Assembly: GCF_004570875.1 (NCBI RefSeq) | Contig: NZ_SPQK01000001.1 | Coordinates: 416,695-480,694 of the forward strand | Length of the DNA: 64,000 nucleotides | Reading direction: 5' to 3' | Origin: Blastococcus sp. CT_GayMR16 | Lineage (GTDB): Bacteria; Actinomycetota; Actinomycetes; Mycobacteriales; Geodermatophilaceae | Part shown: positions 1 through 7,799 of the stretch, piece after piece | How positions within the stretch are numbered: the first letter of the stretch is position 1 | How the letters are laid out: each line of letters starts with the position of its first letter | Translations under genes and position numbers: made by a program | The notes under the pieces: model-generated | What the model saw: only the letters and a program-made list of their open reading frames with translations | Told to the model about the DNA's origin: nothing | Database searches by the model: none

Positions 1-1
1 A

Positions 2-223
2 TCGCGCCGTGTCCGCTGCCGCCTCGACTGGCGCACGCAGCTGGTGCGGACGAGCAGCGGCGAGGACATCACCGTCGTCGGCACCATGCTCATCCGCCCA
101 GAGACTTCGCTGGCCGCCGGCGCCGAGGTGACGATCGACGGCGACGCCCGCACCGTCGTCGACGTCGTCCCCATCTTCGGGCCCGGCGCGAAGCTGGCCG
201 GCCGTACGGGGCTGATCCAGTGA
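2..223 (+). CDS. Phage head-tail joining protein, 3' part only
   Basis: The open frame runs in from the left edge and ends in TGA at 221-223, giving the last 73 residues of a protein. It contains the segment DITVVGTMLIRPET followed by a beta-rich tail ending in GLIQ. Position just before an HK97-gp10-like gene and a tail terminator matches the head closure/head-tail connector slot of siphovirus genomes. The assignment rests on gene order rather than on a recognised motif. The stop overlaps the GTG start of the next gene (GTGA), so it belongs to the structural operon. Start and N-terminus lie outside the window. Confidence 0.55.
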   Translation, partial: SRRVRCRLDWRTQLVRTSSGEDITVVGTMLIRPETSLAAGAEVTIDGDARTVVDVVPIFGPGAKLAGRTGLIQ

Positions 224-555
224 AGCTGACGGTGAACCTGAACCCGGCGGCCAAGCGGGCGATGCACGAGGCCGCGGCTAACGCCCTCCAGGACATCGTC
301 GAAGACGACCTCGGCGACTCCCAGAACCTGGCCCCCATCGAAGAAGGCACCCTCATCCGCTCCGGGTTCACCGAGGTCGACCGGAAGACGTTGCAAGGGC
401 AGGTCGCGTTCGACACCCCGTACGCCATCCGGCAGCACGAGGACCCCACGCTTCAGCACGACGCCGGCCGCAAGGATCACTTCCTCGAGGACACCGTCGA
501 GCAGAACCGCGCCCGGCACATCGAGTACCTCCAGCAGAAGGTGGCCGGCGCATGA
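220..555 (+). CDS. HK97 gp10-like tail completion protein
   Basis: A 111-residue protein with GTG start overlapping the previous stop. The layout resembles the HK97 gp10/minor capsid family: an N-terminal helix rich in Ala and Glu, a central stretch with IEEGTLIRSGF, then FDTPYAIRQHED and a C-terminal helix. Members help complete the head-tail junction or tail end of siphoviruses. The PYA..QHE element is typical of these proteins. The stop overlaps the next ATG (ATGA), showing translational coupling in the structural operon. Assignment is by pattern and synteny. Confidence 0.6.
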   Translation: MKLTVNLNPAAKRAMHEAAANALQDIVEDDLGDSQNLAPIEEGTLIRSGFTEVDRKTLQGQVAFDTPYAIRQHEDPTLQHDAGRKDHFLEDTVEQNRARHIEYLQQKVAGA

Positions 556-998
556 TCTCCTCCGCGCTGCTGCAATACCTGGACTCCATCGGCATCGTCG
601 TCTACGGGCGCACCGGCAACGACGCGTTCCTCGAAGACCTGCCCGACCAGCCGGTCGCCGCGGTCGCCGCGTTCACCCGGCCCGGTGGGGCGGACACCGA
701 CGGCGGCCACGGCTACGACGAACCCGCCGTGCAGTTCCTCGTCCGCGGGAACAAGGCGAACCCGGCGACACCCGGGCGGGCGCGCGCCGGCTACACGCGC
801 GCGGTCGCCATCCGCGACGCCCTCCACGGCCTGTCCGGGGTGACGATCGCCGAGGGCACCGACGACGAGGTGTACGTCGTGCAGTGCCTGGCCACCCAGT
901 CCGAACCGACGAACATCGGCGACGACCCCGACGACCGGCCCCGCTGGTCGGTGCCCTTCCGCCTCGAGGTCTACCGCCCGACCGCGCTGCGCCCCTGA
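552..998 (+). CDS. Phage tail terminator / minor capsid protein
   Basis: A 148-residue protein that starts MISSALLQYLDSIG and ends with a beta-rich section (WSVPFRLEVYRP). An N-terminal helix, then a strand, then a domain ending in a polar strand is usual for tail terminator (gpU-like or minor capsid) proteins, which cap the tail tube and join it to the head. It sits directly before the tail tube gene, the normal place for a terminator. No enzymatic motif is visible. The 62 bases to the next gene contain no gene. Confidence 0.55.
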   Translation: MISSALLQYLDSIGIVVYGRTGNDAFLEDLPDQPVAAVAAFTRPGGADTDGGHGYDEPAVQFLVRGNKANPATPGRARAGYTRAVAIRDALHGLSGVTIAEGTDDEVYVVQCLATQSEPTNIGDDPDDRPRWSVPFRLEVYRPTALRP

Positions 999-1060
999 CG
1001 CTGATACCTCCTGTCCGACGCTGACCGGGAACTCCCACCCAGCGCGCGGAAGGCGGCCTC

Positions 1061-1513
1061 ATGGCCAAGGTCAAGATCCTGGCTCGGCACCTCAAGCCGG
1101 AGCTGAACACCGGAACCACGCTGCTGCCGGTGTGGACCCCGATCGGCGGGCTCAACTCGCTGACCTTCTCCACGGAGAAGACCGACACCGACGACACCGA
1201 CTTCGACTCCGACGGCAACGCGGAGCACAAGGTGGCGCAGCGCGCCCGCTCCATCAGCGCCGAGGGCTTCTACAAGGAGGACCCCGACACCGGTGAGCTC
1301 GACGCCGGCCAGGAGGCGCTGGTGGCCCTCGGCGAGGCCATCGGGTACGACTCCCTGAAGACGATGCGGGTGACCACCCCCGGCGGGAACGTCACCGAGT
1401 ACGACGTGTCGGCCAACGTCACGTCCCCGTCCGGTGGCGGCCTCAACGACAACGCCGGTTTCACCGCTGAACTGACGGTGTCCGGGGCGCCCCGCTTCAC
1501 CCCGGCTGCCTGA
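1061..1513 (+). CDS. Major tail (tube) protein
   Basis: A 150-residue acidic, beta-rich protein with a good ribosome site (GGAAGG, 8 bases before ATG). The N-terminal half has TPIGGLNSLTFS and an Asp-rich stretch (DTDDTDFDSDG), followed by ARSISAEGFY. The C-terminal half has the segment NDNAGFTAELTVSG, which resembles the end of actinophage tail tube subunits. The tube protein polymerises around the tape measure protein. Synteny is strong: terminator before it, assembly chaperone and tape measure after it. Confidence 0.7.
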   Translation: MAKVKILARHLKPELNTGTTLLPVWTPIGGLNSLTFSTEKTDTDDTDFDSDGNAEHKVAQRARSISAEGFYKEDPDTGELDAGQEALVALGEAIGYDSLKTMRVTTPGGNVTEYDVSANVTSPSGGGLNDNAGFTAELTVSGAPRFTPAA

Positions 1514-1515
1514 CC

Positions 1516-1929
1516 GTGGTCGATCAGTTCCACGACTTCGACGCCGCCTGGGCGGACGAGGACGACGAGCCGGTCGTCATCAAGCTCCTGGGCGAGGAGT
1601 GGAAGTGCAAGCGCCCGTCGGAGGTGCCGGCCGCGCTGCTGCTGCGTCTCGACCGGCTGCTCCTCAGCGTGGCCACAGGCGACGTCCCCGACGACATGGT
1701 GGTCGACGACAGCCTGTCGCCGGAGTCGATCCTGCGGCAGCTGGCCGGCGACGACAACGTCGACGCCTGGCTGGGCCGAGGCCTCCCGTACAAGCGGCTG
1801 ATGGCCGTGAACCGGCACCTGACGGCGGTCTACCGCGGGCAGAACCCAGCGGGGGAAGCCCCGGCCGCCAACCGACAGCAACGGCGGGCGGCGGCCAAGA
1901 AGAAGGGATCAGGATCCGCGACGTCCTGA
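1516..1929 (+). CDS. Tail assembly chaperone, short form (gpG-like)
   Basis: A 137-residue protein starting at GTG 1516 and ending in a basic tail (NRQQRRAAAKKK) just before stop 1927-1929. It lies between the tube and tape measure genes, where lambda-like siphoviruses keep the G/GT chaperone pair that guides tube assembly on the tape measure. The N-terminal VVIKLLGEEWKCKRPSEVPA segment matches actinophage G-type proteins. The next frame carries a matching C-terminal extension without its own start codon, so this protein is probably also made as a frameshifted longer form. Confidence 0.65.
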   Translation: MVDQFHDFDAAWADEDDEPVVIKLLGEEWKCKRPSEVPAALLLRLDRLLLSVATGDVPDDMVVDDSLSPESILRQLAGDDNVDAWLGRGLPYKRLMAVNRHLTAVYRGQNPAGEAPAANRQQRRAAAKKKGSGSATS

Positions 1930-2177
1930 CCCACTGGAAGGCCCTCGAAGGGTCCTTCCACGCGGAGTACGGCACCGAGAACTTGCTGGGCGAACTGGGG
2001 CGGAGGACGTGGAGGTGGTTCACGGTGCGACTCTCTGCCCTCCCCGCTGACTCCGCGTTCGGCTACGCCCTGTTCCCCGTAGACCCTGACACCGGTAAGC
2101 GGTCCCGCCGCGAACCGGTCACCGTGATCGACGACCCGGACCAGGTCGACGCCTACTTCGCGCGGCAGGCCGGCTGA
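1851..2177 (+). CDS. Frameshift extension of the tail assembly chaperone (gpT part)
   Basis: This frame is -1 relative to the short chaperone and is open through its stop. It encodes DVLTHWKALEGSFHAEYG, then WRWFTVRLSALP and SAFGYALFP, a pattern typical of the C-terminal part of siphovirus GT proteins. No ATG or GTG precedes the conserved part within the non-overlapping region, so expression by a -1 ribosomal shift is the simplest explanation. GGGGGAA at 1851-1857 is in the right phase (G GGG GAA) and is the best slip site I see. The stop at 2175-2177 overlaps the tape measure ATG. Confidence 0.6.
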   Translation, partial: GGSPGRQPTATAGGGQEEGIRIRDVLTHWKALEGSFHAEYGTENLLGELGRRTWRWFTVRLSALPADSAFGYALFPVDPDTGKRSRREPVTVIDDPDQVDAYFARQAG

Positions 2178-4471
2178 TGTCCCTGACCGCCGCCGAACTG
2201 CGGGCCACCTACACGGTCGACGAGAGCGAGCTGGACGACTCTATCGGCGGCATCCCCGGCAAGATCAAGGCGAGCACCGCAGCCCTCGCCGGCGCCGGGC
2301 TCCTCATCGGTGGGGCTCTCGCCGGTGGACTGATGCAGGGCATGGAGAACGAGGCGGTCAACGACCAGCTGGCCGCGCAGCTGGGGCTGACCGCCCCGGA
2401 GTCGGAACGCATCGGCGGCATCGCCGGCCAGCTGTACGCCGAGGCCTACGGCGACTCCCTGGGCGGGGTGAACGACGCCGTCGCCGCCGTGATGACGTCG
2501 ATCGGCGGGATGCGGAACGCCTCCAGCAGCGACCTCAAGGCTGTGACCGCCGACGCCATGAACTTCGCCGCCGCGTTCAACACCGACGTGGCCGGCGCCG
2601 CCGCGACCGCTGGTCTGCTGATCAAGAACGGGCTGGCGAAGGACGCCGGCGAGGCGTTCGACCTGATGACGAAGGCCGCCCAGGAAGCCGGGCCGCAGAT
2701 GGTCGACCCGATCCGGGAGGCCGCCGACGAGTACGGCGTCAACTTTGCGGCGCTCGGCTTCTCGGGCCGCGAGGCGATGGCGATGCTGGTCGACGGCGCG
2801 AAGGGCGGGGAGATCGCCCTGGACAAGGTCGGCGACGCCGTCAAGGAGTTCACGATCCGGTCGACGGACATGTCGACCGCCTCCACCGACGCCTACAAGG
2901 CGATCGGCTTGGACGCCGAGACGATGGCGAACAAGATTCTGGCCGGCGGTGACACTGCGCAGGCTGCCACCCAGAAGATCATCGACGGCATCCTCGGCAT
3001 CGAGGACCCGGCGAAGCGGGCCAACACCGCCATCGCCCTGTTCGGCACCCCGATCGAGGACCTGGGCACGAACCAGATCCCCGACTTCCTGCGGTCGTTG
3101 CAGATGTCCGGCGGCGAACTGGAGAACGTGGCCGGGTCGATCGACCGGGTCGGCGAGACCCTCTCGGGGAACGCCTCCACGAACATCGAGAAGTTCAAGC
3201 GGCAGGCCACGCAGGCGTTCGTCGACCTCCTGGGCGGCAAGGTGCTGCCCGTCGTCAGTTCCGTCGCCTCCACCCTCGCCACCACCTTCGGTCCCGCGGT
3301 GAAGGGCGTCGGTGACGTCCTCACGGGCACGGTGGGGCCTGCCCTCAAGTCGACGGCCCAGTGGATCTCGGACAACAAGACGCCGCTGCTGATCGTCGCC
3401 GGGGTGATCACCTCCGTTTTCCTGCCGGCCCTGATCGCCATGGGCGTCCAGTCCATGATCTCGGCCGCGAAGTCGGTCGCGGCATGGGTGCTGGCGCAGG
3501 CTGGTGCGCTCACCTCTCTGGCCGTGCAGTCGCTGGTGGCCGTCGGAGTGGTCGCCGGCTGGGTGCTGATGGGCGCGCAGGCGATGCTCGGGGCGGCTCG
3601 AATGGCGGCCGCCTGGCTGATCGCCATGGGGCCGGTCGGCTGGGTGATCGCCGCCGTCGTCGGCCTGGTCGCGCTGATCGTCGCCAACTGGGACACCGTC
3701 GTCGCCTGGACGAAAGCGGCCTGGGACACCGTCGTCGGTTGGATCGTCGGCGCCTGGGAGTGGATCAAGAGCGCCGTCGCATCGGGTGTCCAGTGGGTGC
3801 TCGACGCGATCGGCTGGTTCGGTCAGCTCCCCGGCAGGGTCGCGGCCTGGTTCGGTGGGGTAAAGGACGCCGCCCTCGGCAAGCTCGGTGAACTCGTCTC
3901 CTGGCTCGGCGGGCTGCCAGGTCGCATTCTGTCCGCGATCGGCGACTTCGGGTCGATGCTCCTCAACGCCGGCCGGGAGCTCCTCGAGGGCCTCTGGAAC
4001 GGCATCAAGAACGCCGGCTCCTGGCTGCTGGGCAAGGTCGGGTCCTTCTTCGGCAGCCTGCTCCCGGGCTGGGTGAAGGACATGCTCGGCATCCAGTCCC
4101 CCTCGACGGTGTTCGCCGAGATCGGCCGCTACCTGATGCTGGGCCTGGGGGCCGGCATCGACAGCGAGGCACAGACCGCCGTCGACGCGGCGAAGCGCGC
4201 GGCCGCAGCGGTCACCGACGCCATGCAGGTGGACCCCATGAACCTCCTCTCCGCGGCGGACGCCCAAGCCATGGCCGGGCTGACCGCCCGACGGCCCCTC
4301 GGCGCCACCACGACGGGCGCCACCCCCGGCGCGGGCAGTGCGGGCACCGCAGGTCCCGCCGGCACCGGACCACTGGTCAACATCGAGGAGTACTACGAGC
4401 AGCCGGGTTCCTCCCCCGCCGCGAACGCCTCCGCCCTCGCCGTCGAAGTCCGCACCCGGCCCTGGACATGA
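2177..4471 (+). CDS. Tape measure protein
   Basis: A 764-residue protein, the longest in the tail module. Residues 1-60 contain a Gly/Ala-rich helix (ALAGAGLLIGGALAGG). A long helical body follows, then hydrophobic segments around residues 395-510 (LLIVAGVITSVFLPALIAMG, MGPVGWVIAAVVGLVALIVA) and Trp-rich repeats (WDTVVAWTKAAWDTVVGW). The motif MLGIQSPSTVFAEIG near residue 640 is a hallmark of phage tape measures. It sets tail length; at about 1.5 angstrom per residue this suggests a tail near 115 nm. ATG overlaps the chaperone stop, and the stop overlaps the next ATG. Confidence 0.9.
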   Translation: MSLTAAELRATYTVDESELDDSIGGIPGKIKASTAALAGAGLLIGGALAGGLMQGMENEAVNDQLAAQLGLTAPESERIGGIAGQLYAEAYGDSLGGVNDAVAAVMTSIGGMRNASSSDLKAVTADAMNFAAAFNTDVAGAAATAGLLIKNGLAKDAGEAFDLMTKAAQEAGPQMVDPIREAADEYGVNFAALGFSGREAMAMLVDGAKGGEIALDKVGDAVKEFTIRSTDMSTASTDAYKAIGLDAETMANKILAGGDTAQAATQKIIDGILGIEDPAKRANTAIALFGTPIEDLGTNQIPDFLRSLQMSGGELENVAGSIDRVGETLSGNASTNIEKFKRQATQAFVDLLGGKVLPVVSSVASTLATTFGPAVKGVGDVLTGTVGPALKSTAQWISDNKTPLLIVAGVITSVFLPALIAMGVQSMISAAKSVAAWVLAQAGALTSLAVQSLVAVGVVAGWVLMGAQAMLGAARMAAAWLIAMGPVGWVIAAVVGLVALIVANWDTVVAWTKAAWDTVVGWIVGAWEWIKSAVASGVQWVLDAIGWFGQLPGRVAAWFGGVKDAALGKLGELVSWLGGLPGRILSAIGDFGSMLLNAGRELLEGLWNGIKNAGSWLLGKVGSFFGSLLPGWVKDMLGIQSPSTVFAEIGRYLMLGLGAGIDSEAQTAVDAAKRAAAAVTDAMQVDPMNLLSAADAQAMAGLTARRPLGATTTGATPGAGSAGTAGPAGTGPLVNIEEYYEQPGSSPAANASALAVEVRTRPWT

Positions 4472-5340
4472 ACCCCACCAGCGGGCAGTGGCGCGACCTC
4501 GTGTTCGGGGCGGGCACCGACTTCCGCGTCCGCACCGTCGAGGGCTGGGAGGACCTGCCGCCGTCCCGCTACGAGAAGAAGTCGCGCACCCAGGGGCACG
4601 GCGCGCACCCGTCCAAGGTGTGGGGCGACGAGCGGATCGTCACCGTCGAGGGGTGGTGCTGGTCCTCCGCCGAGCGGGATGCGCAGCTGGCGGCGTTCCA
4701 GCGGCGGATGACGTTCGACGGCGGGGAGGAGCCGTTGGCGATCACCGTCGCCGGCCGCACCCTCACCGCCTGGGCGCAGCTGATCACCGCCCGCCCGATG
4801 CTGATCCGCGGGGAGTGGGGCCTGGGCCGGTTCGGCTGGCTGGTGCAGTGGCGCTGCCCGGACCCCCGCCGGTACGGGGCAATCCACACCCTGTCCACAG
4901 GTCTGCCCACCTCCGGTGGCGGCCTCGTTCTGCCCATGTTCTCCGGCGCACCCGGGGTCGGCCTCGATTTTGGTGCGCTCGGAAACACGGGGCAGATCGT
5001 GCTGCCCAACGCGGGCACCGCGGAGGCGTCGATCCTGTTCAAGGTCCGCGGGGAACTGCCGCAGGGATACGAGATCAGCGCCACCGGGCAGCGCCTCACC
5101 TACCCGGTGGCAGTCCCCCCGGGGCAGGTCGTCGAGCTCAACACCGCCGACGGCTCCGTGCTCGTCGAGGGCACCGCCTCCCGCCGCGGCAATCTCACCG
5201 TCGCCGACTGGATGCAGGTCCCGCCCGCTGACGCGACCGACGGCACCGCCGGGACGCTCACCGTGCAGCTCACCTCGCTCGGCGGCGCCTACGACGCCGC
5301 TGCGCAGCTGGAGGCCCTCGTCGTGGACACCTACTGGTGA
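4468..5340 (+). CDS. Distal tail (Dit-like) protein
   Basis: A 290-residue protein directly after the tape measure, the usual place of the distal tail or Dit protein that joins tube and baseplate. The N-terminal half (GWEDLPPSRYEKKSRTQGHG, then VTVEGWCWSS and a substituted ring domain with FDGGEEPLAITVAGRTL) matches the Dit pattern of reading a curvature ring plus a beta-sandwich. The C-terminal half is beta-rich (GNTGQIVLPNAGTAEASILF) and looks like the carbohydrate-binding-type extension of long Dit proteins. Its ends overlap both neighbours by 4 bases. Confidence 0.7.
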   Translation: MNPTSGQWRDLVFGAGTDFRVRTVEGWEDLPPSRYEKKSRTQGHGAHPSKVWGDERIVTVEGWCWSSAERDAQLAAFQRRMTFDGGEEPLAITVAGRTLTAWAQLITARPMLIRGEWGLGRFGWLVQWRCPDPRRYGAIHTLSTGLPTSGGGLVLPMFSGAPGVGLDFGALGNTGQIVLPNAGTAEASILFKVRGELPQGYEISATGQRLTYPVAVPPGQVVELNTADGSVLVEGTASRRGNLTVADWMQVPPADATDGTAGTLTVQLTSLGGAYDAAAQLEALVVDTYW

Positions 5341-6503
5341 CCGCACCCACCGGCCTCCTGTCGTGGCTCGCCTCCAGCCGCCCCCGGATCGCCGTCCCTA
5401 CCATCACCGTCCTCTACGGGGACCTGCGCACCGGCCGCATCATCGACAGCCTCGACGTGACCGGCTGCTCGTGGGCGCAGGTCCTCAACGACGCCGGCGC
5501 CGTCGACTCCGTCACCGTCGAAGAGCACGAGGTGCGCGCCAAGAACCTGCGCTACACCGCCCCCGCCGCGAAGACCTTCCTCGCCGTCGACGTCGACGGC
5601 CAGATCCAGGAGGCCGGGCCCATCTGGTCCCGCGGCTGGGACGACTCCGGGAACGGGCTGCTCACCCTCGGCGCGGCCGGACTGTGGTCCCTGTTCGACC
5701 ACCGGAAGGTGTTGCCCGTCCTCAACCCCGCCGTCCGAGTCCAGGACATGAACCTCGGCGCCGCCGGCACCGACCTCGCCGGGATCGCCATCGTGCTGCT
5801 GATGCAGGCCATGGCCCACGTCGGCGGGAACCTGCCGCTGATCCTGCCCGCGCCCCTGGCTGGCACCCGCACCGAGGTGTTCCCCGGCTTCCAGCTGCTG
5901 TGGCTCGGCGAGCAGCTCCGCCAGATCACCGCACGGGAGAACGGCCCCGACATCCGGTTCCGGCCCCGGTATACCGCCGACAAGCTCGGCATCGAGTGGG
6001 TGATGGAGGCCGGCACCGAGATCGCGCCGCTGCTCACGCAGGCCGGGGACGACCACTACTTCGACCGCACCGTGCCGAGCACGCCGGTGGTGAACGTGAT
6101 TACCGACGAAGACGCCACGGTGATGGGGCAGCGCGCCTGGGTCACCGGCGAGGGACAGGCGGAAGGCACCCTCATCGCCACCGACTACGACGGCACCCAG
6201 ATCGACGACGGCTATCCGCTGCTCGAGGTAGACGAAGCGCGGTCATCAGTGACGGACCAGGACACCCTCGATGGGCACGCCGTCAATCTGAGGACCCGCT
6301 CCGCCCGCCCGATCGAGCGGTGGAAGGTAATCGTCCGCGCCGAAGCCGCCCGCGGCGTCCTGGCCGGCGACTTCGCGCGCGTCGTCAACCGACAGGGCCA
6401 CGCCTGGCTGCCCGACGGGGAGTCGTTCATGCGCGTGGAGCGGAAGACCGGCGACCTCGGAGGCGACGTGACACTGGAGATGTACGAATTGGCGGCCGTC
6501 TGA
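5337..6503 (+). CDS. Baseplate/tail hub protein (Gp37-like)
   Basis: A 388-residue protein from GTG 5337. It begins with a membrane-free beta segment (VPTITVLYGDLRTGRIIDSL) and a region typical of actinophage minor tail proteins of the Gp37 type (DVTGCSWAQVLNDAGAVDSV). The C-terminal third (RWKVIVRAEAARGVLAGDFARV) resembles the end of tail hub proteins. It probably forms the baseplate hub beneath the distal tail ring. It overlaps its neighbours by 4 and 1 bases, so it sits in one translationally coupled operon. No lytic domain is recognisable. Confidence 0.6.
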   Translation: MTAPTGLLSWLASSRPRIAVPTITVLYGDLRTGRIIDSLDVTGCSWAQVLNDAGAVDSVTVEEHEVRAKNLRYTAPAAKTFLAVDVDGQIQEAGPIWSRGWDDSGNGLLTLGAAGLWSLFDHRKVLPVLNPAVRVQDMNLGAAGTDLAGIAIVLLMQAMAHVGGNLPLILPAPLAGTRTEVFPGFQLLWLGEQLRQITARENGPDIRFRPRYTADKLGIEWVMEAGTEIAPLLTQAGDDHYFDRTVPSTPVVNVITDEDATVMGQRAWVTGEGQAEGTLIATDYDGTQIDDGYPLLEVDEARSSVTDQDTLDGHAVNLRTRSARPIERWKVIVRAEAARGVLAGDFARVVNRQGHAWLPDGESFMRVERKTGDLGGDVTLEMYELAAV

Positions 6504-7255
6504 TGGGCACAGCACCCACACCCCCGGGCCTTCTTGAGCGCATCCTGCTGGAGGTAGACCGCCGGATCGCAGCGTTCGCCCGCTCCGGGTTCCTCCGCAA
6601 CGCCACGATCACCAAGGGCGGCATCACCATCCGCAACGGATTCCTGCGGGTGCAGAACGCTGCGGGAACCGTCACCCAGTTCTTCGTCGGCGGCATCAGC
6701 CCGACCCTGCCGGACGGCACACCGCAGCCGGGGATGACCCTCCGCCGCGAAGACGGCACCCTCGCCATGGCCCTCTACGACCCGACCCCAGACCCGGGGT
6801 CACCAGGTGGGTTCAAGCAGTTCCTGGCCATCTACGACCGGTCGGGGAACATCATCTTCTCCGACGACACCGAGTCCGGGCAGGGCCACGCCCGGCCGCG
6901 AGTGCCGCTGACCTTCTACCGAGCGCGCAGCAATGACTGGCCGCAGGTCACTTCCACGACCTTCGAGACCGTCTACCGGGCGAAGGGTGACAAGCAGCAG
7001 CCCCGGCTGAACATCCGCGTGTGGGGAGTGAACGACTCCGCAGGTGCCACCGGTGAGGTGCGGGTCATGGTCAACGGCGTGCAACTCGGCACCACCGGCG
7101 CGACCTCGTCGGCCATCATCACGGAGTTCCTCATGGTGGGCGCCGTCGCTGGCAGCTACGGGACGAACCTGGTCATCGAAGTCCAGGCGCGGATGGTGGC
7201 TGGTGCCGGCGGAGTGCGGGTGGGCGCGTCCCAGTTGGACGGCTTGCAGTCCTAG
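6503..7255 (+). CDS. Minor tail protein
   Basis: A 250-residue protein whose ATG overlaps the previous stop (TGATG). The N-terminal part has two helices followed by repeated beta segments (ATITKGGITIRNGFLRVQN, GMTLRREDGTLAMALYD), the typical opening of phage tail fibre or tip proteins. The C-terminal half (LNIRVWGVNDSAGATGEVRVMVNG) looks like a jelly-roll domain. It may contribute to the fibre or receptor-binding tip. It ends 4 bases inside a minus-strand gene, so two genes converge here inside an otherwise one-directional module. Confidence 0.55.
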   Translation: MGTAPTPPGLLERILLEVDRRIAAFARSGFLRNATITKGGITIRNGFLRVQNAAGTVTQFFVGGISPTLPDGTPQPGMTLRREDGTLAMALYDPTPDPGSPGGFKQFLAIYDRSGNIIFSDDTESGQGHARPRVPLTFYRARSNDWPQVTSTTFETVYRAKGDKQQPRLNIRVWGVNDSAGATGEVRVMVNGVQLGTTGATSSAIITEFLMVGAVAGSYGTNLVIEVQARMVAGAGGVRVGASQLDGLQS

Positions 7256-7698
7256 TCGCCGGGGGCAGCTGGCGGCGCGTAGCCCTCTTCGCCGGGCAGC
7301 TTCGGCACGACCAATTCCGGGGCGGGCATGTACGTCTGACCGCTGGGGTCGACCCAGGGCGCCTCGGCATCGAAGCTGTCCGAGGCCTCAGGGGCGGGAG
7401 CAGGGGCCGGTGTGGGCTGCGGGGCCTGCGGGGCGGGCGCCGGGGAGTCGGCGCCCTCGGGTGCGGTCACGCCCCCGACGGTGGCCGTGGGGGTATCAGC
7501 CGGAGGCGCGACGGGCGCGGGCTGGGTGGTCGCCGCCGGTGCCTGGGTGGGCTCGACGGGCGGCGGGACGACCGTGGAGTCGCTGGCCGGGCTGGTCACG
7601 ACGACGGCCGCGGCGGCGGTGCCGCCGACGGCGACGATCCCCGCGGCGATGACGGCGGCCCCGACACGGGTGCGGGCCCTCTTCAGCAGATCAGACAT
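7252..7698 (-). CDS. Membrane-anchored Pro/Ala-rich protein, probable prophage moron
   Basis: A 148-residue protein read against the tail operon. The start is ATG 7698, preceded by a strong ribosome site (GGAGGGG, about 8 bases before). Residues 1-11 are basic, residues 12-35 form one hydrophobic segment (signal peptide or anchor), and the rest is low complexity rich in Pro, Ala, Thr and Val, ending LPGEEGYAPPAAPGD. No catalytic motif is visible. A single minus-strand gene with its own translation signal inside a tail module is the classic layout of a moron expressed from the prophage. It might act in the envelope, for example in exclusion, but that is a guess. Confidence 0.6.
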   Translation of the reverse strand: MSDLLKRARTRVGAAVIAAGIVAVGGTAAAAVVVTSPASDSTVVPPPVEPTQAPAATTQPAPVAPPADTPTATVGGVTAPEGADSPAPAPQAPQPTPAPAPAPEASDSFDAEAPWVDPSGQTYMPAPELVVPKLPGEEGYAPPAAPGD

Positions 7699-7799
7699 GG
7701 TTTCCCCTCCCGGGAGTTCCGGCACACCGTAGACCAGGAATCGGACACTGATACGGAGGCGCGCACGGTTGGCCCGGATCTGGTGACCGGGAGGACTGC

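Noticed and set aside
2153..4267. Long open frame on the minus strand across the tape measure gene
   Set aside because: It is antisense to a clear tape measure protein, has Arg/Gly/His-rich low-complexity translation and no ribosome site; such frames are common in GC-rich DNA.
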